In this document: one piece after another, positions 22,556 through 29,454 of the stretch
Layout: each line of letters opens with the position of its first letter
Numbering within the stretch: position 1 is the first letter of the stretch
IMG/VR virus record: IMGVR_UViG_3300014720_000095
Location: 1-34,632 of that record
DNA: 34,632 bases
Reading direction: 5' to 3' (one strand)
Origin: a virus
Made by a program: the position numbers and the translations under genes
The notes under the pieces: generated by a model
Seen by the model: only the letters and a program-made list of their open reading frames with translations
Databases searched by the model: none
Told to the model about the DNA's origin: nothing

Positions 22556-24148
22556 TTATAGTTTAACTTCTTCGGTTTCCCCGCCTCCTTCTTTCGGCTC
22601 TTCATCAGGTTTTTCCTCTTCCTTTTTCTCTTCCGCCCTTTTCTTATACCTTTCGTTTGCTAATCTGTCCTGATCATTCATACCCCAATACCTATCTAGA
22701 ACATATTTCATACTGAAATAATTTGTTCCGTCCGCTTTTTTAAGACCCGCAATTTTAATAACTTGGTCCTTTCTCGCAGTCAGAAGCTCTATCTCTTTTT
22801 GCTTAGTGAATTGATTCTCTTTGACGTAATCAAGTCCAAACTCGCTTTTCAGAAGATAGTCTGATTTTAGCTCCGGATGATCCAAACAAAACTGAACCCA
22901 AACTGGCTTTACCAAAATGTCCTGAAATATGGATCTCAACCTATTTATGAATTTGCCGAATCTTATTTCTTCCTGATCTAATCCATCAGCACCTGAACTA
23001 AATGTTCCCATGCTATTCTGCTCGTTCTGATTAAATCTAGAGAATGGAATTTTAGAATCTAGTTTCAATTTATCCGAAAAATATTGAAGTGCTTTGGTGT
23101 CAGTAAAAGCAGTGGCATCACCAGATCCACCTAGGGGTTGTATATCCGGAGTTCCGTTCTGACTTGATGGCATCAGGTAATTTTTAAAAAACTGAATGTT
23201 TGGTCTACCATTCACAAATAATTCCCCAGAATCTGAATCCAATCTAATATCCTCCTTATAGATTGACATTAGCTCTCCAAGAGTCTGCTTAGCCTTCTGT
23301 GGTGATTTGGTTCCTATCGGAACCGTCATTGTCATTCTATATGATGAATTCATCACATTCCATATTACCCTCGTATGCTCCATTATTCTAAGAAGATTGA
23401 ATGATCTAATCAATCTCTCAATATAACTTATACGAAGAGATGTTCCACTCCCTTTAGCGTAGCTTATATAGATTATTTGGGAATCATATAATTTTCGGCT
23501 CATTGATGGATTATCAGGAAATTGGATCCATGTTTCAACATAAGATCCGTCTTCTTGTCTCTCGGTTCCCTGCACCAGAGTAGACGGGTCTAATTCTTTG
23601 AATCCTATAATTTTTTTACCCTTAGAGTCAAAAATTATTTCAAATGATAGAATTCCCTCAATTAAAAATTTTCTGAATATGTGCCATGCAAAGATATCCT
23701 GATTAAATCCAAAAAGATTATAAATCTCTTTATATCTGTCGTTTATTTCCTCGCATATTTCATCCTTAAGGTCCTTGTGTTGCATGAAAGAAAAATAGGA
23801 CCAGAAGTTTTTTTCATCATAAACTATGGATTCGTCGCAAATAGTATCCAGAATAAATTCTATCTCCGGGTTTGCTGCAAATCCCTGACAGTATGCTCTT
23901 TTTGATTTGAAATCTTTATCAAAATAAGCAATATATTGCTTGGAGGTTGAATCTGCCCTTCTTATTGTGTATAAAAATCCCTGGTCGGTTATTCCACCAC
24001 CTTTAAGAAATTGGGCTTCAGTAACACCTACCGCCTGTGAATTTTTAACAACAAGATCTCCATAAGCCATTCCAAAAGAGCCTATCTTTTTGACGCTATT
24101 CATAATGGAGTTTATAAAATTACCTCTCTGATCTGTAAATCCTGCCAT
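22556..24148 (-). CDS. 20: Portal protein paralogue A (T4 gp20-like)
   Basis: A 530-residue gp20-type portal protein, about the length of T4 gp20 (524). It contains E-F-I-L-D-T-I-C-D-E-S-I-V-Y-D-E, G-F-K-E-L-D-P, L-L-R-I-M-E-H-T-R-V-I-W, Y-F-S-D-K-L-K-L-D-S-K-I-P-F-S-R-F, and E-E-I-R-F-G-K-F-I-N-R-L-R-S-I-F-Q-D, all placed as in gp20. The C-terminus is Glu/Lys-rich. It is the first of two tandem portal-like genes and has a GATATATA promoter 22 bases before its ATG, inside the end of the previous gene. Both copies keep the core motifs, so neither looks like a pseudogene. It forms the DNA entry ring, docks the terminase and starts head assembly. Confidence 0.92.
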   Translation of the reverse strand: MAGFTDQRGNFINSIMNSVKKIGSFGMAYGDLVVKNSQAVGVTEAQFLKGGGITDQGFLYTIRRADSTSKQYIAYFDKDFKSKRAYCQGFAANPEIEFILDTICDESIVYDEKNFWSYFSFMQHKDLKDEICEEINDRYKEIYNLFGFNQDIFAWHIFRKFLIEGILSFEIIFDSKGKKIIGFKELDPSTLVQGTERQEDGSYVETWIQFPDNPSMSRKLYDSQIIYISYAKGSGTSLRISYIERLIRSFNLLRIMEHTRVIWNVMNSSYRMTMTVPIGTKSPQKAKQTLGELMSIYKEDIRLDSDSGELFVNGRPNIQFFKNYLMPSSQNGTPDIQPLGGSGDATAFTDTKALQYFSDKLKLDSKIPFSRFNQNEQNSMGTFSSGADGLDQEEIRFGKFINRLRSIFQDILVKPVWVQFCLDHPELKSDYLLKSEFGLDYVKENQFTKQKEIELLTARKDQVIKIAGLKKADGTNYFSMKYVLDRYWGMNDQDRLANERYKKRAEEKKEEEKPDEEPKEGGGETEEVKL

Positions 24149-24150
24149 GC

Positions 24151-24735
24151 TTAGATCTTATACATTTTCTTATATATCTCCTCTAGTGTAGACCCGGATA
24201 TAGATCTTGTATTAAGGTATACCATTTTGTGCCATTCTTGATACGGAACCTCATGAACGTTCCTTATTTTTTCTATTGAATATTTAGAATATGACTTCTT
24301 ATAGTTTATCCCTGTCATTAAAGCCTCTAGATTTTTATACTCTATTTTTAATTGATCCTGTGATTTTATACCCTCTTTCTCTTTCTGTAAATTTCCCTCT
24401 ATTATAGAATTAAAAGATGAAAAAATTCTTAGGAAAAAATTTAAGCGGTCTAACGGGGGCATTAGAATAATATCTAATCCTTCTATAGTGGGTTTGGAAC
24501 TGGCCTTATCTCTACCTAAGAAAAAAACTAGTGGTCTTTTATTAACGAACTTCCCCTTTTCTGGATCTGAATCATAATAAAATGTATATAGCTTCCCAGT
24601 CAGAAAAAGGCTGGGATTAAACTGGGATGGAGCTAAATATTTTTCTCCATATTCAAAAAAAGAATTTTCTGCCATTCCTGCAGGGGATTTCATTTGAATC
24701 CTGTATTTTTCGAAATCCTCTCTGAAATTGATCAT
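24151..24735 (-). CDS. Conserved-looking hypothetical protein between gp4 and portal genes
   Basis: A 194-residue protein. The N-terminal part is extended/beta with G-K-L-Y-T-F-Y-Y-D and R-P-L-V-F-F-L-G; the middle has G-L-D-I-I-L-M-P-P-L-D-R-L; the C-terminal half is helical and ends near S-I-S-G-S-T-L-E-E-I-Y-K-K-M. Many T4-type phages carry a small structural or neck protein with a similar G-K-x-Y-x-F-x-Y ... P-L-V ... L-x-P-P-x-x-R pattern, but I cannot name it. It overlaps the gp4 gene by four bases and precedes the portal genes by two, so it belongs to the head-assembly transcript. Confidence 0.7.
   Translation of the reverse strand: MINFREDFEKYRIQMKSPAGMAENSFFEYGEKYLAPSQFNPSLFLTGKLYTFYYDSDPEKGKFVNKRPLVFFLGRDKASSKPTIEGLDIILMPPLDRLNFFLRIFSSFNSIIEGNLQKEKEGIKSQDQLKIEYKNLEALMTGINYKKSYSKYSIEKIRNVHEVPYQEWHKMVYLNTRSISGSTLEEIYKKMYKI
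24171..24178 (-). promoter_or_regulatory. Putative late promoter GATATATA for portal genes
   Basis: The minus strand reads GGAGATATATAAGA, 22 bases before the ATG at 24148, inside the last codons of the upstream gene. This suggests an internal late promoter boosting portal expression. Confidence 0.5.
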
Positions 24736-25217
24736 CCGAATAAGAAATTTTCATCAACAGCTCCGAATTTGTATCCTATAGATTCCGCATATCTCTTAGC
24801 AGCTTCCATTTTTGCCCTGTTAGTTATCCATACTTTCATTCTCTCGTTATATGCTCGGACCTTTTTTTCCGTAAGTGGACCTTTTATCTCCTCGGGTCTC
24901 TTATCTAAGGCATATTGATTCTCGGGTTTTATTTCTATAAACCAGTCTTCTTGTAAGTCGCCTTTTTGAACCTTAATATAAAAGTCTATATGATAGTCGT
25001 GTTCCTTTTTATCTATTGGATTCCAATATTTAACCGAGGCTGGCTCAGAGCTCCATTTTAGAATTTCTGTCTTCAAATCGCAATATTGACAGAATTTTCT
25101 TTCCCAAGAGGATCGATAAATTATATTATTGATATCACCGATATATTTTTCGGGATTGACTGGAGAGTATTTTCCGGATTTCCATTCACCAGAGGGCTTA
25201 AGCTTTTTAATGTCCAT
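24732..25217 (-). CDS. 4: Head completion protein (T4 gp4-like, nuclease fold)
   Basis: A 161-residue protein closely matching T4 gp4: K-Y-S-P-V-N-P-E-K-Y-I-G-D near the start (T4 Y-K-P-K-N-x-x-K-Y-I-G-D), I-I-Y-R-S-S-W-E-R-K-F-C (I-x-Y-R-S-x-W-E-R), I-L-K-W-S-S-E, Y-H-I-D-F-Y-I-K, and F-I-E-I-K-P (the D...ExK triad of a restriction-enzyme-like fold). The late part has K-V-W-I-T-N-R-A-K-M-E-A-A. gp4 is needed to finish heads after DNA packaging so that tails can join. The start overlaps the end of the gp55-like gene at base 25217, and its own end overlaps the next gene. Confidence 0.93.
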   Translation of the reverse strand: MDIKKLKPSGEWKSGKYSPVNPEKYIGDINNIIYRSSWERKFCQYCDLKTEILKWSSEPASVKYWNPIDKKEHDYHIDFYIKVQKGDLQEDWFIEIKPENQYALDKRPEEIKGPLTEKKVRAYNERMKVWITNRAKMEAAKRYAESIGYKFGAVDENFLFG

Positions 25218-25573
25218 TATACGTTCATGTTAGAATCTTCTTCTCTCATGATTCTGGAAAAAGGAACTGCCTTTATCGATCTAGTGGAGTGTATTTTTTT
25301 CCATCCTTTTTGCATTCCATTTTTTGCTATCTGAGAAATAAAAGCGAATGAATTATCAGAAACTTCTGGATTATATCTATTCCAATATTTCAGGAGATCC
25401 TCCATACCAAAGGATATGCAGTCTTCTCTATCTTCAGGATATTTATAAGATCTTGTCTTAGCCATGCCATCCACGATTAACATGAACATTTTAATAGTTT
25501 CTGGTGTTAGTTCGCCTTTTTCTTTGCTCTCCTTTAGAGCTCTTTTAAGGTCTTTGTTTTTTACATATTCCAT
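25217..25573 (-). CDS. 55: Late-promoter sigma factor (T4 gp55-like, short form)
   Basis: A 118-residue protein aligning with the core of T4 gp55: Y-V-K-N-K-D-L (Y-V-N-N-K-E-L), I-K-M-F-M-L-I-V-D-G-M-A-K (I-G-L-A-I-M-L-I-A-E-G-L-S-K), R-E-D-C-I-S-F-G-M-E-D-L-L-K-Y, N-P-E-V-S-D-N-S-F-A-F-I-S-Q-I (the K-N-P-H-A-Y-I-T-Q region), then a basic helix. gp55 is a minimal sigma that directs host RNA polymerase to late promoters. T4 gp55 has 185 residues; this one lacks the C-terminal third, including the hydrophobic clamp-binding peptide. The gene follows a terminator and has no GATATATA octamer upstream, as expected if it must be made before late transcription begins. Confidence 0.88.
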   Translation of the reverse strand: MEYVKNKDLKRALKESKEKGELTPETIKMFMLIVDGMAKTRSYKYPEDREDCISFGMEDLLKYWNRYNPEVSDNSFAFISQIAKNGMQKGWKKIHSTRSIKAVPFSRIMREEDSNMNV

Positions 25574-25707
25574 TAAGTGTCTGGGAATTATTTTTGGGAA
25601 TTCTTATCCCCGGTTCTATATTTTCCCTAATAAATCATAATCTTTTTACCACTAGAATCATAGAAGTTTCCAAAATCTTAAAAATATCAATTTATATTGG
25701 AATTAAT
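25574..25707 (-). promoter_or_regulatory. Leader of the gp55-like gene, non-late promoter region
   Basis: A 134-base non-coding stretch between the terminator of the 25774 gene and the gp55-like ATG. It has no GATATATA. AT-rich candidate elements are present (minus strand CCAATATAAATTG near 25690-25703, and AAAATATAG closer to the gene), but none is compelling. It must contain the promoter for gp55 and gp4 unless transcription reads through the terminator. Confidence 0.4.
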
Positions 25708-25749
25708 TTAAAAAACAAATCCGCCTCTGAGACAGTCTCAGAAGCGGAT
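25708..25749 (-). terminator. Strong intrinsic terminator after the 769-residue gene
   Basis: A 14-position stem with one mismatch (25719-25732 with 25736-25749, containing CCGC and TCTGAGA) and a 3-base loop is followed on the minus strand by TTTGTTTTTT. It lies about 25 bases past the stop at 25774 and isolates the gp55-like gene from upstream late transcription. Confidence 0.9.
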
Positions 25750-25773
25750 CTAATAATTTGGACGACTGGTATT

Positions 25774-28083
25774 TTACTTTGAATTTTTCTTACCCGGAGC
25801 AGAAGATAGATTAGCTCTTTTTAGGTCCTCTGTGAATTTCTTCCCATTTTTCTTGGAATTTCCATGAGCTCCTGATAAATTAGCATTTTTTTCGTTCTCT
25901 ATGTGTTTTTTTGGATCCTTTATACCTTTAGCTGCTGGAGCTTTTTCGATTGACTTGTTTTTTTGTCCTTCTGTTAAGGCTAAATTATGATCTTTTAAAT
26001 CATCTATAAATTTTGAAGCAGATTTGATGCTGCTTTCTGGTGCTTTAGCTAATCCATGAATTCCAAGATCCTGTACAAATTTTGAACCGGCTTTACCTCC
26101 TGTTTTAGAAGGTGCCTGTGACAAATTTTGGTTTCCCAATCCTTTAGTTACCCCAATTTTACCTGTTTTTTTAACATAAGAAGCATTTGCAAGATTATGA
26201 TTTTTTTCGTTGTCAGCAAATACCGGAGAAGCGGAAGCGCTTGTTCCTGGGGCTTTAGCCATCATTTTCTTGGAGTTTTTTTCGGTTTTTGTGTCCTTTT
26301 TACCTTTAAGACCTTTCCCCATAGGAGCAACTGCCATTTGAGTTAATCCTTCTGATGTTGCTTCCCCTTCTAAATCTGTATTAGAAACCTCATCGATTGC
26401 ATTTTCTACGTCTCCGAAGAAATACTCACTAGTTGTTCCATTCTCCATCATTACAGTGTATGTCCTTGAATTCCCATCAACACCTATTATTTTTCCCTTA
26501 GCTCCGTTTCTTAAAACCCTAACTTCAGTTTCTAAAGGATATCCTATATTTTCATTTACATCCTCTGAGATCTCATTTTTAGATTTTTCAAATTTTTTGA
26601 TCTCAAAGTTAATTTGGTTCCATCTTTGCTTTAGAGTTTCTGTTTCTTGTTCTATTGATTCTCTGATTGATGCTAGCTCAACTGAATTTTTAAGAAGCGG
26701 GTTTTTCTGAATAGCGTTATCAATTTTTGCCATTTCTGCCTCTAGGACCTGTATATTATTAGAGATCTGAGTTCTGTCATTATACATTACGCTTCTGATT
26801 GCATCTTCTCTATCCAAAAATTCAGTTAGTGATTCTGAAATATCAAATCTGATAAATTCTTTTATAATGCTTGTAGCCTGTGTTGCATTTCCTTCATAAA
26901 CCTTATTCAGTTTCATTGAAGGATTGCATGTTTGAACATATATTTTACCGCTAACCTTGAATATGTTAGCTTCAACACCTTCGTAAATTTTCGAAGCTAT
27001 TTTCTTTCCAAAATCTATATCCATCAATTCTTCCGCTATTTTGGAGATCCCACTAATTTTATTAATGATTTGATTTGATCCCTCAAAAATTGTGTGCAGA
27101 TTAAGACTTAAAGCCTTAGGAAGATCTGCCTCTTTTATGGAATTACCATTAAATAATACTTTTTTGTCATCTCCCTCAAAAATAAAATCCACTCTGTTTT
27201 TTCCCGTAAAGCAAGATACCTTATTTTCTGATACTTTTACCATGGGATCATTGATAAGTTCTACTTTATTTAGAAATTCTGCTGGCAAAAGAGAAGCTTC
27301 TTTTTCAGATAAAACCCCCATTTCACTTTCAGTAACATAGAAGAATTTTCCTGATGTATGGAAAATACTTCTAGATTCTTCCACTAAGAGAGGAGAGTAT
27401 ATGTTTAGAATCTCTGACTGTGAATTATCAGATTTAACTTGCAATGAATTTTTTGATCTCGACTCATGTTCTCCAAGGAAATTAACCAAATTTCTTACTA
27501 TCGGATTGAATCCCCATTTTTTAAGTCCGGAAGCTAAAACCATTGAGTCTCTATTCTCTGTAACTAACCACTTAGACATAGATTCTGTTGCATCGCTGAA
27601 AAGCTCTCTTCCTGGAGCATTTTTAATGGCCTCATATGATTTAACAACCTCTATTTCTCTTCTTCTGTGCTCATATATTTTATTCAAATTTGCAAGTGCT
27701 GATTTGGCTGAATTCTCCCATTCAAACCCTTTAAGTTCTACTAAAACATTTTCGATTAAAAAAGCTTCCGAAATTCCCTTGTTAACTAAAAGGTTCTCGA
27801 ATTTTTCAAGAATAATTCTAGCTGATGGTATTTCATAAAGAGAAGAATTCTTAAGAGCTAGCACTGTGCTGAGAACCCCAAAAGAATACACTTTCTTGTT
27901 GCTTTTTGGTTTTAATGACCCCGTGTTTACGGATTCGTTTATTTTTTTGTCTTCTATGTAAGATCCGCTATTGGTAGATCTGTGGGAATTTGATCCTCCC
28001 CATTGCTGAGCTAATTTAGCAGCTGCAGCTTTTGATGCCTCCAATTGTATTTGCGAGATGTTGTTCGAAAAGTTTTGTTCCAT
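25774..28083 (-). CDS. Large putative head protein with KOW-like domain and basic repeat tail
   Basis: A 769-residue protein of unknown family. The N-terminus is Ala/Gln-rich with a candidate cleavage site K-I-N-E50|S-V. Residues about 60-450 form a mixed alpha/beta core. Residues 450-505 are coiled coil. About 514-560 resemble a KOW/SH3-like barrel (E-V-R-V-L-R-N-G-A-K-G-K-I-I-G-V). Residues from about 612 to the end are Lys-rich with six degenerate copies of F-x-D-D-L-K-x-x-N-L-x-x-A-P. The tail is strongly basic and could contact DNA or the inner shell. A GATATATA octamer lies 17 bases before the ATG and a strong terminator follows the stop, so it is a one-gene late transcript. An internal or structural head protein is my best guess. 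Confidence 0.75.
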   Translation of the reverse strand: MEQNFSNNISQIQLEASKAAAAKLAQQWGGSNSHRSTNSGSYIEDKKINESVNTGSLKPKSNKKVYSFGVLSTVLALKNSSLYEIPSARIILEKFENLLVNKGISEAFLIENVLVELKGFEWENSAKSALANLNKIYEHRRREIEVVKSYEAIKNAPGRELFSDATESMSKWLVTENRDSMVLASGLKKWGFNPIVRNLVNFLGEHESRSKNSLQVKSDNSQSEILNIYSPLLVEESRSIFHTSGKFFYVTESEMGVLSEKEASLLPAEFLNKVELINDPMVKVSENKVSCFTGKNRVDFIFEGDDKKVLFNGNSIKEADLPKALSLNLHTIFEGSNQIINKISGISKIAEELMDIDFGKKIASKIYEGVEANIFKVSGKIYVQTCNPSMKLNKVYEGNATQATSIIKEFIRFDISESLTEFLDREDAIRSVMYNDRTQISNNIQVLEAEMAKIDNAIQKNPLLKNSVELASIRESIEQETETLKQRWNQINFEIKKFEKSKNEISEDVNENIGYPLETEVRVLRNGAKGKIIGVDGNSRTYTVMMENGTTSEYFFGDVENAIDEVSNTDLEGEATSEGLTQMAVAPMGKGLKGKKDTKTEKNSKKMMAKAPGTSASASPVFADNEKNHNLANASYVKKTGKIGVTKGLGNQNLSQAPSKTGGKAGSKFVQDLGIHGLAKAPESSIKSASKFIDDLKDHNLALTEGQKNKSIEKAPAAKGIKDPKKHIENEKNANLSGAHGNSKKNGKKFTEDLKRANLSSAPGKKNSK
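25780..26260 (-). repeat. Degenerate repeats encoding a basic tail (six units)
   Basis: Six imperfect coding units of F/H-x-D/E-D/N-x-K-x-x-N-L-x-x-A-P/S separated by Lys/Gly/Ser linkers: N-H-N-L-A-N-A-S, N-Q-N-L-S-Q-A-P, I-H-G-L-A-K-A-P, D-H-N-L-A-L-T-E, N-A-N-L-S-G-A-H, and R-A-N-L-S-S-A-P. Spacing varies from about 23 to 30 residues. Confidence 0.8.
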
Positions 28084-28100
28084 TTTTTCGGATTTTTTAA

Positions 28101-28108
28101 TATATATC
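28101..28108 (-). promoter_or_regulatory. Putative late promoter GATATATA
   Basis: The minus strand reads TTAGATATATATTA, 17 bases before the ATG at 28083, with the same octamer and spacing as at 2285 and 6124. Confidence 0.58.
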
Positions 28109-28186
28109 TAAGATCTGTAAAGATTCCCATCATGCATTATGGAAATACATTCAATAGATCTTTTATTTTTATAATTAGTCTAGCTT

Positions 28187-29416
28187 CTACCATGTATCCC
28201 CCGACCATTGGATACGCTTCCAGATTTGTTTTGGTGGATCATCATCTGTTAAAGTCCAAACAAATCCGTTGCTAATATTCATCACAGTGTTGGAAAACCC
28301 TAAATCATATCTATCTCCTCCTAGAGGAGTAACGCTAGTAATAGTAAGAGGACCTATAGAACCGGGAGGATCATTTTGTGGACCGCTTATAGTCCAGCCG
28401 ATTTCTGGAACTCTTTCAGTACTAGAGAACGGTATTGAGGTTAATCCACCAGCAATTCCTCCCCAAGCTCCTCCACTGTCTATTGTTATAGTACTATCAT
28501 GCGAAACATAGTTTTCCGTGCAATAGTATATGTACCCGCTTGCTATAACGATCGTACCTTCTACATCACCCGGAGCTCCTACACTTGAAACTGGAACCGA
28601 GTTTCCATATTTCATTGATCCTCCGTCAGGAAAGATTAGAAAACCATCTGTGCTGAATATGAAATTGTTATTATTGCTTGCAATAGTTACCGGCGGATTT
28701 GAGCCTTCTCCAATTTTAACATGACTATTTTCTCCGCCCAAGAACAATACAGCATTAGAGTCATCTTGAGTTCCCCCTGCACGGATATGAATGTGGGGAG
28801 GTTCCCCAATCGTTGGGTCTATAATGATATACTGATCGTTATTCTTTAATGAAGAATCAGGCACTAGTTCGATAGTACCGTTTTCGCTGCCGTCTCCACT
28901 TCCAGTACCGCCTCCAATAATAGAAATTCCATCGAATGTTATATCTCCTGTGTTTGCTCCTCCCCCCAATACTGAATTACCTTCACTATCTAAAATATCT
29001 CCGTTTGCTGGAAGAGTTAAATTACCATCCCTATCAAAAGACCATAATTTATCATTACTTTGTAAATTTACCGATCCGCTGGCATCTATTAATATTTCAT
29101 CGCTTTCATCGTTTTCCACATTTATATGAAGAACCATCTGTTCACCTTCAACAGGATAATATTTAATGCTAGCTGTATCTCCGCTTCCTCCGTTAGGATC
29201 CTTCGGAAATACGATTCCATTTGTACCAGTTCCAGATGTAGGATAAATCACTCTAGGAGCTGTTCCGGATCCTCCAACAGTAAATTGTTTTCCGCCTTCA
29301 GTTACACCATCACCAATCTTTAATTCATTCGTTGGTGTAAGAAATAATGTTCCTTCAGAAAAAATGGTATTCGAATCTCCGGAAATTTCACTGATATTTA
29401 ATTTTCTAAATTTCAT
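28187..29416 (-). CDS. Fibre-like virion protein
   Basis: A 409-residue, Gly/Ser/Asp-rich, beta-structured protein. The N-terminus M-K-F-R-K-L-N-I-S-E with L-K-I-G-D-G-V-T-E-G-G-K-Q-F is a pattern common at the base of phage tail-fibre and receptor-binding proteins. Later segments (W-S-F-D-R-D-G-N-L-T-L-P; F-S-T-D-G-F-L-I-F-P-D-G-G) are repeated beta-hairpin units typical of elongated fibres. The C-terminus is Trp-rich (I-W-K-R-I-Q-W). It follows the collagen-like fibre gene by 38 bases and is probably co-transcribed. There is no enzymatic motif, so a structural or adhesion role is inferred. Confidence 0.75.
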   Translation of the reverse strand: MKFRKLNISEISGDSNTIFSEGTLFLTPTNELKIGDGVTEGGKQFTVGGSGTAPRVIYPTSGTGTNGIVFPKDPNGGSGDTASIKYYPVEGEQMVLHINVENDESDEILIDASGSVNLQSNDKLWSFDRDGNLTLPANGDILDSEGNSVLGGGANTGDITFDGISIIGGGTGSGDGSENGTIELVPDSSLKNNDQYIIIDPTIGEPPHIHIRAGGTQDDSNAVLFLGGENSHVKIGEGSNPPVTIASNNNNFIFSTDGFLIFPDGGSMKYGNSVPVSSVGAPGDVEGTIVIASGYIYYCTENYVSHDSTITIDSGGAWGGIAGGLTSIPFSSTERVPEIGWTISGPQNDPPGSIGPLTITSVTPLGGDRYDLGFSNTVMNISNGFVWTLTDDDPPKQIWKRIQWSGDTW

Positions 29417-29454
29417 ATTTGTTTATCTTTTATTATTTAACCTATGGCACACCG

